This document shows positions 1 to 9,294 of a stretch of 64,000 nt of DNA, in pieces (position 1 is the first letter of the stretch; every line of letters starts with the position of its first letter). This stretch comes from Burkholderia sp. Bp9142 (GTDB lineage: Bacteria; Pseudomonadota; Gammaproteobacteria; Burkholderiales; Burkholderiaceae). The position numbers and the translations under genes were made by a program. The notes under the pieces are model-generated. The model had not been told where the DNA came from, made no database searches, and saw only the letters and a program-made list of their open reading frames with translations. The DNA lies in NCBI RefSeq assembly GCF_003853415.1, contig NZ_QTPP01000006.1:62001-126000 (forward strand), given 5' to 3'.

Positions 1-752
1 TCGTACACCGGGACGAGATCGTCGTCGGTCATCCGGCGCGGCGCGCCCGGTGTGCTCACGTACGGCGTCGCGAAGCGCGCGGCGTCGTGCGCGAAGAATG
101 CCGTGTCGGTCATCCCGAGCGGCGTGGTGACGAGCGCGGCCACGGCCTCGGCGAGCGGCCGGCCGTCGAGCGCCTCGATCAGCGCGCCGACCACGTCGAT
201 CGCGAGCGAGTAGTCCCACGACGTGCCGGGCGCGAACCGCAGCGGCACGCCGGCGATGCGCCGCACGTTCTCCACGAGCGACAGGCCCGCGCGGTCCATG
301 CCGTCGGACACGCCGGCGCGCGCATACGGGCCGTCGCCGTCGGCTTCGAGGAAGCGGTAGCCGAGCCCGGCCGTATGCGACAGCAGATGACGCAACGTGA
401 TGCCGGCGCGCGTGCCGTCCGCCAGCGTCGGCTCGAACGCCGGCAACCAGCGCGCGACCGGCTCGTCGAGCCCGATACGGCCTGCCGCGACCAGCCGCAT
501 CGCGGCGGCCGTCACGATCGGCTTCGACACCGACGCGAGCCGGAACAGCGTGTCCTCCCGCATCGGCGTGCCGGCCTCGCGATCGGCGAGACCGGCCGAG
601 CGCGCATAGCGAAGTTCGCCGTCGCGGGCGACCAGCACGACCGCGCCGACCAGACGCGCCTCGGCCAGCGCGCGATCGAGCACGGCGTCGAGGCGCTCGG
701 GCAGCGCGGCGTCCGGTTCTGCGCGGTGGGCGGTGACAGGCAGGGATGACAT
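1..752 (-). CDS. Family VIII esterase / class C beta-lactamase-like serine hydrolase (C-terminus off window)
   Basis: The ATG is at 752 and the frame stays open to base 1, so about 250 N-terminal residues are visible and the C-terminus lies outside the window. Residues 74-77 read S-V-S-K, the SxxK catalytic motif of class C beta-lactamases and family VIII carboxylesterases. Residue 181 is a Tyr in the context W-D-Y-S-L-A, where these esterases carry their second catalytic residue. This Y-S-L form, and the general run of sequence, resemble Burkholderia gladioli EstB, an esterase with little beta-lactamase activity, more than AmpC, which has Y-x-N. There is no obvious signal peptide, which favours a cytoplasmic esterase. 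It is transcribed divergently from the LysR gene at 866, which probably regulates it. The substrate cannot be predicted. Confidence 0.88.
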   Translation of the reverse strand, partial: MSSLPVTAHRAEPDAALPERLDAVLDRALAEARLVGAVVLVARDGELRYARSAGLADREAGTPMREDTLFRLASVSKPIVTAAAMRLVAAGRIGLDEPVARWLPAFEPTLADGTRAGITLRHLLSHTAGLGYRFLEADGDGPYARAGVSDGMDRAGLSLVENVRRIAGVPLRFAPGTSWDYSLAIDVVGALIEALDGRPLAEAVAALVTTPLGMTDTAFFAHDAARFATPYVSTPGAPRRMTDDDLVPVY

Positions 753-823
753 GGCGTGACCTCGAACAGTGAAGGAACGCCCATCGTAGGGAGCCGGCGC
801 AAGAAGAAAAACCGGGTTAGAGT

Positions 824-850
824 TCCGGACACTCCGGACATCGATGTCCG
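824..850. promoter_or_regulatory. Operator with three half-sites between the esterase and lysR genes
   Basis: The octamer TCCGGACA occurs twice in direct orientation at 824-831 and 833-840. The second copy forms half of a perfect 16-bp palindrome, CGGACATCGATGTCCG, at 835-850. The site lies 15 bases upstream of the LysR start codon, within the 113-bp divergent intergenic region. That is where LysR proteins usually bind to control themselves and the divergent target. The binding protein is inferred from position. Confidence 0.6.
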
Positions 851-865
851 CAATTGGGAACCTGT

Positions 866-1750
866 ATGGAAAATCTTGGCGGCTTCGTCGTGTTCGTCCA
901 GGTCGCGGAAACGCGCAGTTTCGTCGCGGCCGGCCGCGCGCTCGGGCTGTCGGCATCCGCGATCGGCAAACGCATCGCGCGGCTCGAGGCCCGGCTGAAC
1001 GTGCGGCTGTTTCACCGCAGCACGCGCAGCATCACGCTGACGGCAGAAGGCACGCGCTTCCTGGAGCGATGCCGGCGCGTGATCGCCGAGATCGACGCGG
1101 CCGAGCAGGAGCTGACGCACAGCGCCGAAGCGCCGCGCGGGCGCCTGCGCGTGAGCCTGCCGACGATCGGCACGCTGCTGCTGCCGGTGCTCGCCGATTT
1201 CATGGCTGCCTATCCGGAGATCGAACTCGACATCGACTTCAGCGACCGGCTCGTCGACGTCGTCGAGGAAGGTTTCGACGCGGTGCTGCGCACCGGCCAG
1301 CCGTCGGATTCACGACTGTCGTCGCGGCTGCTCCGCCATTTCCGCCAGCACCTCGTCGCGTCGCCCGACTACCTCGCACGGCATGGAACGCCGCGCACGC
1401 CGGCCGATCTCGCGCTGCACCGCTGCCTGCACTATCGCTTCCCGAGCAGCGGCAAGCTCGAAACCTGGCCGCTGCGCGCGCCGCGCTCGGGCACGCCGCC
1501 CGAGGTGCCCGTCGCGATGGTCAGCAACAGCGCGGAAGCGCGCCTGTGCTTCACGCTGCGCGGGCTCGGCATCGCGTGCCTGCCCGAGTTCTTCGTGCGC
1601 GACGCGCTCGACGACGGCACGCTGTGCGCGGTGCTCGACGAACACGTCGCGAGTTGCACGCCGATCTACGTGCTGTGGCCGTCAGGCCGCCATCCGACGC
1701 CGAAGCTGCGCGCATTCGTCGACTTCATGGCCGCGCACCTGCGCTTCTGA
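866..1750 (+). CDS. LysR-family transcriptional regulator
   Basis: The protein has 294 residues, normal for the family. An N-terminal winged helix-turn-helix (about residues 1-60, including the A-x-x-L-x-x-S-x-S-A-I-x-x-R-I pattern) is followed by a LysR substrate-binding domain (about 90-290). The ATG at 866 begins M-E-N-L-G-G-F. An in-frame TTG at 854 would add four residues, but the ATG gives the usual LysR N-terminus and is preferred. It is divergent from the esterase gene and ends 13 bases before the convergent polyol-operon ATPase gene. The dyad at 835-850 lies just before its start and suggests autoregulation. It resembles the large group of LysR proteins paired with divergent enzymes; the inducer is unknown. 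Control of the esterase gene is more likely than control of the polyol operon, whose promoter is more than 8 kb away. Confidence 0.92.
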   Translation: MENLGGFVVFVQVAETRSFVAAGRALGLSASAIGKRIARLEARLNVRLFHRSTRSITLTAEGTRFLERCRRVIAEIDAAEQELTHSAEAPRGRLRVSLPTIGTLLLPVLADFMAAYPEIELDIDFSDRLVDVVEEGFDAVLRTGQPSDSRLSSRLLRHFRQHLVASPDYLARHGTPRTPADLALHRCLHYRFPSSGKLETWPLRAPRSGTPPEVPVAMVSNSAEARLCFTLRGLGIACLPEFFVRDALDDGTLCAVLDEHVASCTPIYVLWPSGRHPTPKLRAFVDFMAAHLRF

Positions 1751-1763
1751 CCGCTTCCGGCCG

Positions 1764-2873
<1,110 letters not shown>

Positions 2874-2932
2874 GATCTGTCTCCGTTCGTTCGTGATGCG
2901 CCGCGTTCGACGCGACGCGCAATCGTTTGTTG

Positions 2933-3631
2933 CTAGTTCGGCAGCACGGCGCCCGTCGCCTGCCAGCGCGCGACGTAGCCGGGCAGCTCGTGCATGTCGT
3001 CGAATACGTGACGCGCGCCGATCCCGCGCAGCGCGTCGATCTGCGCGGCCGACGCATGCCCGCCGCCGACGAAGCCGAGCACGGTCATGCCGGCCGCCGC
3101 GGCCGCGGTGATGCCAGTCACGCTGTCCTCGACGACGAGGCATTGCGCGGGCACCGCGCCGAGCGCGTGCGCGGCCGCCAGATACACGTCGGGCGCGGGC
3201 TTCGGCCGCGCGACGGCGTCCGCGCAGAACAGCCGGTCGCCGAAGAAGCGCGCGAGGCCGGTGCGCGCGAGCGCCGCCGCGACATAGGCGCGGTAGCTGT
3301 TGCTCGCGCATGCCGTCGTCAGGCTGATCGCCGCGAGCGCCGCATCGATGCCGTCGACCATCGGCGCGTTGACGGCCGCCGCTTCGACCGCGCGGCGGAT
3401 CGCGTCGACGTCGTCGTCCGTCAGCGTGCGGCCGACGGCCTCGCTCGCGCCGGCCAGCACGCGCTCGATGCGCAGCCCGAGCAGCGGCATCACCGCCGGA
3501 CGCGCATCGACGCCCGGCCAGCGCGCGTCGAGCTCGCGCACGATCACGTCGGCGGCAACCGCCTCGCTGTCGATCAGCACGCCGTCGCAATCGCAGATCA
3601 GCACGTTCACCCCATGGCCGGCCGCGCTCAT
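2933..3631 (-). CDS. HAD-superfamily phosphatase in the polyol operon
   Basis: The protein has 232 residues. Motif I is C-D-C-D-G-V-L (catalytic Asp pair D-x-D near residues 13-15), followed by a helical cap, a lysine in K-P-A-P-D and the acidic motif V-V-E-D-S. This is the beta-phosphoglucomutase/phosphatase branch of the HAD family. The start codon overlaps the stop of the upstream permease by four bases (ATGA, 3628-3631), so translation is probably coupled. A phosphatase inside a polyol catabolic operon may remove dead-end or toxic sugar phosphates formed by the operon's kinase, or may dephosphorylate a polyol phosphate; this is inference. HAD sequence alone does not give the substrate. 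Confidence 0.88.
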   Translation of the reverse strand: MSAAGHGVNVLICDCDGVLIDSEAVAADVIVRELDARWPGVDARPAVMPLLGLRIERVLAGASEAVGRTLTDDDVDAIRRAVEAAAVNAPMVDGIDAALAAISLTTACASNSYRAYVAAALARTGLARFFGDRLFCADAVARPKPAPDVYLAAAHALGAVPAQCLVVEDSVTGITAAAAAGMTVLGFVGGGHASAAQIDALRGIGARHVFDDMHELPGYVARWQATGAVLPN

Positions 3632-4479
3632 TTGACCGCCCCGAACGTGAGCCCGCGCACGAGCTGCTTCTGCGACAGCCAGCCGACGATCAGGATCGGC
3701 GCGACCGCGAGCAGGGACGCCGCGGACAGCTTCGCCCAGAACAGCCCTTCGGGGCTCGAGTACGACGCGATGAACACGGTCAGCGGCGCGGCGTTCGAGC
3801 TCGACAGGTTGATGCTCCAGAACGCCTCGTTCCACGACAGGATCACGAGCAGGAGCGCGGTGGACGCGAGCCCCGGCAGCGCCATCGGCATCAGCAGGTA
3901 GACGATCTCCTGCCACGTCGACGCGCCGTCGATGCGTCCCGCTTCGAGGATGTCCTTCGGGATCTCGTTGAAATACGTGAAGGTCATCCACACCGCGATC
4001 GGCAGGTTGATCAGCGTGTACACGATCACGAGGCCCGATACGCTATCGAGCAGCCCCGCGTTCTTCCACAGCAGGTAGATCGGCACCAGCACGCCGACCG
4101 ACGGCATCATCTTGGTCGACAGCATCCACAGCAGCACCTTCTGCGTGCGGTGGTTCGGGAAGAACGCCATCGCGTACGCGGCCGGCACCGCGAACAGCAG
4201 CGAGATCACCGTGACGCCCGCCGAGATCAGCACCGAATTCCATGCGAACGCGAAGTAGTTGCTGCGCGCGAACACCTCGCGGAAGCTGTCGAGCGTCGGC
4301 ATGAAGAACAGCGTCGACGCATACGCCTGCTGCTCCGTCTTGAACGCGGTGATCGCCATCCAGAAGATCGGGAAGAACAGCAGCAGCGCGAGCAGCCACG
4401 CGAGCGCGCCGGGCAGCGCGCGCCGCACGAGGTCGAACACGGCCGGCGTGCGCCGGCCTTCGAAGGTCAGGTCGCTCAT
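3628..4479 (-). CDS. smoG: ABC transporter permease, polyol uptake (SmoG type)
   Basis: A 283-residue inner-membrane permease of the MalG type with about six hydrophobic segments. The cytoplasmic EAA loop that docks with the ATPase reads E-A-G-R-I-D-G-A-S near residue 190. The ATG at 4479 overlaps the stop of the preceding permease gene (ATGA at 4476-4479), which shows tight coupling. It should pair with the SmoF-type permease and the ATPase to form the importer. It resembles mannitol/sorbitol permeases of proteobacterial smo operons. Confidence 0.92.
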   Translation of the reverse strand: MSDLTFEGRRTPAVFDLVRRALPGALAWLLALLLFFPIFWMAITAFKTEQQAYASTLFFMPTLDSFREVFARSNYFAFAWNSVLISAGVTVISLLFAVPAAYAMAFFPNHRTQKVLLWMLSTKMMPSVGVLVPIYLLWKNAGLLDSVSGLVIVYTLINLPIAVWMTFTYFNEIPKDILEAGRIDGASTWQEIVYLLMPMALPGLASTALLLVILSWNEAFWSINLSSSNAAPLTVFIASYSSPEGLFWAKLSAASLLAVAPILIVGWLSQKQLVRGLTFGAVK

Positions 4480-5423
4480 TTTTCGTATTCCCCCTTCAGG
4501 TTGCGCGCGAGCATCCGCACCAGGAAGAACGACACGACGTTCGCGACCACGACGGCGATGATCCCGCCCGCGGACGCGAGGCCGACGTCGAACTGCTGCA
4601 GGCCGAGCGCGTAGATCAGGTACGACAGGTTGGTCGTGGCATCGCCCGGGCCGCCGCCGGTGGTCGTGTAGATCTCCGCGAAGATCGACAGCAGGAAGAT
4701 CGTCTCCATCATCACGACCACGGCGATCGCGCGCTTCAGGTGCGGCAGCGTGATGTAGAAGAACATCGCGATCGGGCCGGCGCCGTCGATGCGCGCGGCT
4801 TCCTTCTGTTCCTGGTCGAGCGACTGGATCGCGGTGAACAGGATCAGGAACGCGAACGGCAGCCACTGCCACGCGACGATCATGATCACGGCGGTGAGCG
4901 GGTAATCGGCGAACCAGTCGACCGGTGTCATCCCGAGCGCGCGCATCGCGTTCGCGACGAGCCCGTACACCGGGTGCAGGATCATGTTCTTCCAGATCAG
5001 CGCGGCCACCGTCGGCATCACGAAGAACGGCGCGATCGCGAGCAGGCGCGCGACGCCCTGCCCGTAGAACTTGCGGTCGAACAGCACGGCCATCAGCACG
5101 CCGCCGACCACCGTGATCGCGAGCACCGCGCCGATCAGCACGAGCGTGTGCCAGATCGCGGGCAGGAACGACGGATCGGTCGCGAGGAAGCGGTAGTTGT
5201 CGAATCCGGCGAAGCCCTTCACGTCCGGGTTCAGCAGGTTGTAGCGCGAGAACGAATACCAGATCGTCATCGCGAGCGGAATCGACATCCACAGCAGCAG
5301 CACCGCCACGGACGGCGACACGAGCCAGCTGGCGCCGCCGCGCGCGCGGCGCGGCGCGCCCGGCGGCGACGACGCATCGCCGACCGACGACGCGTGGCTC
5401 AGGGGAAGACGCAAATGACGCAT
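4476..5423 (-). CDS. smoF: ABC transporter permease, polyol uptake (SmoF type)
   Basis: A 315-residue permease of the MalF type. A cytoplasmic N-terminal stretch rich in Pro, Arg and Ala is followed by about six membrane segments and the EAA loop E-A-A-R-I-D-G-A-G near residue 220. The ATG at 5423 is preceded by a strong ribosome-binding site (GGAGGGA). It follows the binding-protein gene after a 98-bp gap and is translationally coupled to the next permease. Confidence 0.92.
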   Translation of the reverse strand: MRHLRLPLSHASSVGDASSPPGAPRRARGGASWLVSPSVAVLLLWMSIPLAMTIWYSFSRYNLLNPDVKGFAGFDNYRFLATDPSFLPAIWHTLVLIGAVLAITVVGGVLMAVLFDRKFYGQGVARLLAIAPFFVMPTVAALIWKNMILHPVYGLVANAMRALGMTPVDWFADYPLTAVIMIVAWQWLPFAFLILFTAIQSLDQEQKEAARIDGAGPIAMFFYITLPHLKRAIAVVVMMETIFLLSIFAEIYTTTGGGPGDATTNLSYLIYALGLQQFDVGLASAGGIIAVVVANVVSFFLVRMLARNLKGEYEK

Positions 5424-5521
5424 GATCGGAGTCCCTCCGGTTGAGGCGCGGGCGCGCACGGGCGGCCCGCCTGTCTGCTTCGGCGACGCGCACCGTGCGC
5501 GCGCGCACGGTGCGGGCCGCG

Positions 5522-6847
5522 TTACTTCCTGTAGCCGGCCTGCCGGACCGCGCGGTCGGCGGCGGCCTGCCCGGCGGCGAGCGCCTGGTCGACCGTCATC
5601 TGGCCGGCCACCGCGCCCGCGATCGACTGGCCGACCACCGTGCCGAACGACTGGAATTCGGGAATCCCGACGTACTGCACGCCCGTGTACGGCACCTTCT
5701 TCAGCGACGGATCGTTCGGGTCGGCCGTCTCGATCGCCTTCAGCACGAACTCCGAGAACGGCGCGGCGGCCTTGTACTCGGCACGCTGGTAGGTCGACGT
5801 GCGCGTGCCCGGCGGCACCGACGCCCAGCCCTCGTCCTTGCCGGCCATCTCGATGTACTGCTTCGACGTCGCCCACGCGATGAACTTGCGCGCGGCGTCC
5901 TGCTGCTTCGACGTCTTCGGCACGGCCAGCGCCCACGCCCACAGCCAGTGCGAGCCCTTCGGCGTGGCGGCGACCGGCGCGGCCGCGAACCCGATCCGGT
6001 CGGCGACCTGCGACTGCTGTTTGTTATAGAGCATCCCGGCCGCGACCGTCGCATCGATCCACATCGCGCACTTGCCCGATGCGGTCAGGGTCAGGTTCTC
6101 GTTGAAGCCGTTGGAGCTCGCTCCCGGCGGCCCGTTCTTCTTCAGCAGGTTCACGTAGAAATTGATCGCCTTCTTCCATTCCGGCGACGTCAGCTGCGCG
6201 TTCCAGTTCTCGTCGAACCAGCGCCCGCCGAACGTGTTCACGACCGTCGACACGTACGCCATGTTCTCGCCCCAGCCGGCCTTGCCGCGCAGGCAGATCC
6301 CGTAGGTGCCCTTCGCCTTGTCGGTGAGCTTGTCCGCGAACTCGGCGATCTGGTCGTAGGTCGGCTGGTCGGGCATCTTGAGCCCCTTCGCCGCGAACAG
6401 GTCCTTGCGGTAGAACGTCATCGAGCTCTCGACGTAGAACGGCAGCGCAAAGAGCTGGCCGTTGTACGACAGGCTGTCGCGCGCGGTCTTCACGATGTCG
6501 TTCAGGTCGTAGTCGGCGGGCAGCCCCGTCATCGGCGCGAGCCAGCCGCGCTTGCCCCACTGCGGCGTCTCGTAGGTGCCGATCGCCATCACGTCGAACT
6601 GGCCGCTGCCGGTCGTGATGTCGGTGGTCGCGCGCTGGCGCAGCACGTTCTCCTCGAGGATCACCCAGTTCAGCTTGATGTCGGGGTTCGCCTTCTCGAA
6701 CGCCGGCGACAGCTTCTTCAACTCGATCATGTCCGGGTTGTTCAGCGTCGCGATCGTCAGCGTGCCGGCGGACGCCGCGCACGCGGCCGTCGCGAGCGCG
6801 GCTCCGGCGAAGCAGCGTACGGCGGCATCGAGCATCTTTCGTTGCAT
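5522..6847 (-). CDS. smoE: Extracellular polyol-binding protein of the ABC importer (SmoE type)
   Basis: The 441-residue protein starts with a clear signal peptide ending A-A-S-A before G-T-L-T-I-A. The mature part has the pattern of family 1 sugar-binding proteins (T-I-A-T-L-N-N-P-D-M, then an M-x-x-G-T-Y-E region). It captures the polyol in the periplasm and delivers it to the two permeases encoded downstream. The start at 6847 has AGGAG about eight bases upstream. Its length and N-terminus fit SmoE of sorbitol/mannitol operons. Which polyol it prefers (sorbitol, mannitol, galactitol, arabitol or altritol) cannot be read from sequence, and binding assays would be decisive. Confidence 0.92.
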   Translation of the reverse strand: MQRKMLDAAVRCFAGAALATAACAASAGTLTIATLNNPDMIELKKLSPAFEKANPDIKLNWVILEENVLRQRATTDITTGSGQFDVMAIGTYETPQWGKRGWLAPMTGLPADYDLNDIVKTARDSLSYNGQLFALPFYVESSMTFYRKDLFAAKGLKMPDQPTYDQIAEFADKLTDKAKGTYGICLRGKAGWGENMAYVSTVVNTFGGRWFDENWNAQLTSPEWKKAINFYVNLLKKNGPPGASSNGFNENLTLTASGKCAMWIDATVAAGMLYNKQQSQVADRIGFAAAPVAATPKGSHWLWAWALAVPKTSKQQDAARKFIAWATSKQYIEMAGKDEGWASVPPGTRTSTYQRAEYKAAAPFSEFVLKAIETADPNDPSLKKVPYTGVQYVGIPEFQSFGTVVGQSIAGAVAGQMTVDQALAAGQAAADRAVRQAGYRK

Positions 6848-6922
6848 GGCATGTCTCCTGTGATTGTTCGAACTGTCGTCGGTGTTGCGTGTGTCGTGTT
6901 GCGTCGTTTCCGTTGCGGCCCG

Positions 6923-8275
6923 TCACGCCGGCCGCTGCATCCCGCACGCGCGCGCATAGTGCGCGATCACGTCGCGTATCCGGTGGCGCACCCACGCGCG
7001 CGGTTCCTTCGCGAGACCGCCCGCGCGGCACGCCGCGTACACGTCCGGCAGCCACTGCGCGACGAGCGTCTCGGGCACCGGCTGCCGCGCGAGGTTGTCG
7101 AACAGCTGCTCGACCGCCGCCGCGACGGCCGGCTGCAGCCAGTAGTAGCGGATCCGGTCGCTGTAGCTGAACTGGCGCGCGAGCCGCTGCTCGGTTTCGT
7201 CGCCGCGGTAGTACGGCGCCCAGTGCTCGGGCTGCGCGCGCATCGCGGCGTCGACCACGTCGCGCAAGCGCGAGCGCTGCGCGACGTCGTCGATCAGCGC
7301 GTCCTCGATGAAGGTGAGCGCGAACAGCGCCTCGCGCAGCGCGAAGGTCAGCGCGGGGCCGACCTTCAGCACCGCGAAGTGGTCGCGCACGAGCGCGGCA
7401 AGCGCGCCTTCGGTCTGGTAGTCGGTCGAATGCGCTTCGAACACGAGGCGCGGCGTGCGCAGAATGCTCGCGCCGAGCGACGCGGCCTTCGCGCTGTCGT
7501 AGTCGAGCACGTGGCGGTCGTCGAAGTCGACGCCCGGCTGCGCGACGATCGCGACCACGCGCGTCCATGCGTCGTCGAGCCCGGCCGCGGAGAAAGCGTC
7601 GCGGTGCGCGTCGAGCGTCGCGGCGATGCTGTCGCCGCGCGTGACCGCGATCCGCGCGATCGCGTCGCCGCCCGTGTCGCCCGCCACTTCGCCGCCCGGC
7701 GTCGGCACCTCGGTGCCGATCACGTAGACCGGCGCGACGCCGGTGCGCGCCGCCGCGTGTTCGGCCGCGCGGCACAGCTCGGCCGCGCGCGCGGCGATCG
7801 TGCGATCGTCGAGCCGCGCCGGGTCGTCGGCGCACGCCATGCTCGCATCGAGGTGGATCTTCTCGAAGCCGGCCTCGACATACGCGGCGACCATCGCAGC
7901 CGCTTCGCGCATCGCGTCGGCCGCGCGGCGGTGCCGCCACGGGTTCGGGCCCAGGTGGTCACCGCCGAGCACCAGCGCCGACGGCGCGAGCCCGCAGCGC
8001 TGCGCGATCGCATCGACGTCGCGCCGGAAATCGGCGGGCGTCATGCCCGTGTAGCCGCCGAGGTGGTTCACCTGGTTGCAGGTCGCCTCGATCAGGAGCG
8101 GCGAGCCGTCCGCGCGCGCGGCTTCGCACGCGGCCTCCAGCACCAGCCGGTGCGCGCTGCAGATCGAATAGATGCCGCGCTGCGCATCCGCGCGGTTCGC
8201 GTCGAAGATCATCCGCAGCACGGTTTGCGCGTGCGCGGCGCGCGGACGCTCGGCAATCGTCGTCAGGCCGGACAT
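6923..8275 (-). CDS. PF08013 (GatZ/KbaZ-like) protein; probable D-tagatose-6-phosphate 4-epimerase
   Basis: The 450-residue protein has the GatZ/KbaZ fold markers: G-I-Y-S-I-C-S-A-H near the N-terminus, L-G-G-D-H-L-G-P-N-P-W around residue 105, and F-E-K-I-H-L-D-A-S-M near residue 140. Databases usually call the family the non-catalytic subunit of tagatose-bisphosphate aldolase. No GatY/KbaY-type aldolase subunit is in this operon, and the class II aldolase at 40953 is a glycolytic type. In Agrobacterium, a PF08013 member encoded with a PfkB kinase and a polyol ABC importer was shown to epimerise tagatose-6-phosphate to fructose-6-phosphate, and the gene set here matches that arrangement. The epimerase call is therefore inference from context. 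The ATG at 8275 overlaps the kinase stop by 13 bases. Confidence 0.85.
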   Translation of the reverse strand: MSGLTTIAERPRAAHAQTVLRMIFDANRADAQRGIYSICSAHRLVLEAACEAARADGSPLLIEATCNQVNHLGGYTGMTPADFRRDVDAIAQRCGLAPSALVLGGDHLGPNPWRHRRAADAMREAAAMVAAYVEAGFEKIHLDASMACADDPARLDDRTIAARAAELCRAAEHAAARTGVAPVYVIGTEVPTPGGEVAGDTGGDAIARIAVTRGDSIAATLDAHRDAFSAAGLDDAWTRVVAIVAQPGVDFDDRHVLDYDSAKAASLGASILRTPRLVFEAHSTDYQTEGALAALVRDHFAVLKVGPALTFALREALFALTFIEDALIDDVAQRSRLRDVVDAAMRAQPEHWAPYYRGDETEQRLARQFSYSDRIRYYWLQPAVAAAVEQLFDNLARQPVPETLVAQWLPDVYAACRAGGLAKEPRAWVRHRIRDVIAHYARACGMQRPA

Positions 8276-9219
8276 GCGACACCTCGTTCGGTCAGGAAGC
8301 GGTCGATCTCGGCCGCGCTGCTGTTGCCCTCCATCGGGCCGCGCCGCGTGACCGCGATCGCGCCGGCCGCGTTCGCGCGGCGCAGCGCGAGATCGATCGG
8401 CAGGCCGGCGACGAGGCTCGCGACCAGCGTGCCGCCGAAGCAGTCGCCGGCGCCGGTCGGATCGAGTTCGTCGACCGGCCAGGCCGGCGCGTCGACGCGG
8501 CTCGCACGGTCGAACGCGACGCTGCCGGCCGCACCGCGCTTGAGCACGACGCGCTCGAGCAGCGGATGCGTCGCGAGCAGCCCCGCGATCGCACGCTCGG
8601 CGGGCTGCGGCCCGCAGAAAAACGGCAGGTCGGCCTCGCTCGGCAGGAACAGGTGACACGCGGCGAGCATCGCATCGAGCGCCGCGCGCATCGGCCGGAA
8701 GCTCAGCATCTCGGGCCGCACGTTCGGGTCGAACGACACCTTCGCGCCGACGCGCGCCGCCTCGATCACGCCGCGCTGCACCGCCGCGATCGCCGAGTCG
8801 CTCGTCAGCGACGAGCCCATCACGTGGAAGTAGCGGCAGCCGTCGAACATCGCGGTGTCGACGTCGGATGCGTCGACGCACGCGGCCGCGCTGGTGGACA
8901 GGCTGAACACGAAGCTGCGCGAACCGTCGTCGCGATACGCGACGAACGCGGTGCCGGTCGGACGTGCGACGCGGCGGATGCGCGCGACGTCGACGCCGTC
9001 GCGCTCGAGCCGCGCGACGATCGCGTCGCCGAACGCATCACGGCCGACGCAGCCCGCATACGCGACGCGCGCGCCGAGCCGCGCGGCCTGGTCGGCGAAG
9101 ATCGCCGGCGCACCGCTCGGGAACGGACCCGCGAACAGGCCCGGCGTGTCGAAACCCTGGCCGCGCCCGGCGGCGACGAATTCGGCCAGCAGTTCGCCGG
9201 CGACGACGATCTCGGCCAT
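8263..9219 (-). CDS. PfkB-family sugar kinase (probable tagatose/fructose kinase)
   Basis: A 318-residue ribokinase/PfkB-fold kinase. The N-terminus (M-A-E-I-V-V-A-G-E-L-L-A-E-F) and the C-terminal signature D-P-T-G-A-G-D-C-F-G-G near residue 255 are both present. The Asp in G-A-G-D is the catalytic base. It should phosphorylate the ketose produced by the SDR dehydrogenase encoded upstream. With the PF08013 protein immediately downstream, D-tagatose 6-phosphorylation is the most economical prediction; fructokinase activity is the alternative if sorbitol is the main substrate. The gene follows the dehydrogenase after 75 bp and overlaps the PF08013 gene. Confidence 0.88.
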   Translation of the reverse strand: MAEIVVAGELLAEFVAAGRGQGFDTPGLFAGPFPSGAPAIFADQAARLGARVAYAGCVGRDAFGDAIVARLERDGVDVARIRRVARPTGTAFVAYRDDGSRSFVFSLSTSAAACVDASDVDTAMFDGCRYFHVMGSSLTSDSAIAAVQRGVIEAARVGAKVSFDPNVRPEMLSFRPMRAALDAMLAACHLFLPSEADLPFFCGPQPAERAIAGLLATHPLLERVVLKRGAAGSVAFDRASRVDAPAWPVDELDPTGAGDCFGGTLVASLVAGLPIDLALRRANAAGAIAVTRRGPMEGNSSAAEIDRFLTERGVACPA

Positions 9220-9294
9220 CAGGCGAGCCCTCGTTCGACGGCGGCCGCTGCGTCGCGGGCCGGCCGGCAGGTTGCGCGTGCGAGCGGCGCCATA

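Noticed and set aside
87..749. A plus-strand frame opposite the esterase
   Set aside because: The minus-strand frame has the SxxK and Y-S-L motifs and a proper start; this is its antisense shadow.
5441..8656. A 1071-codon open frame on the plus strand
   Set aside because: It lies antisense to the binding protein, PF08013 and kinase genes and is rich in Arg, His and Ala. High G+C keeps antisense frames open; no family features were seen.
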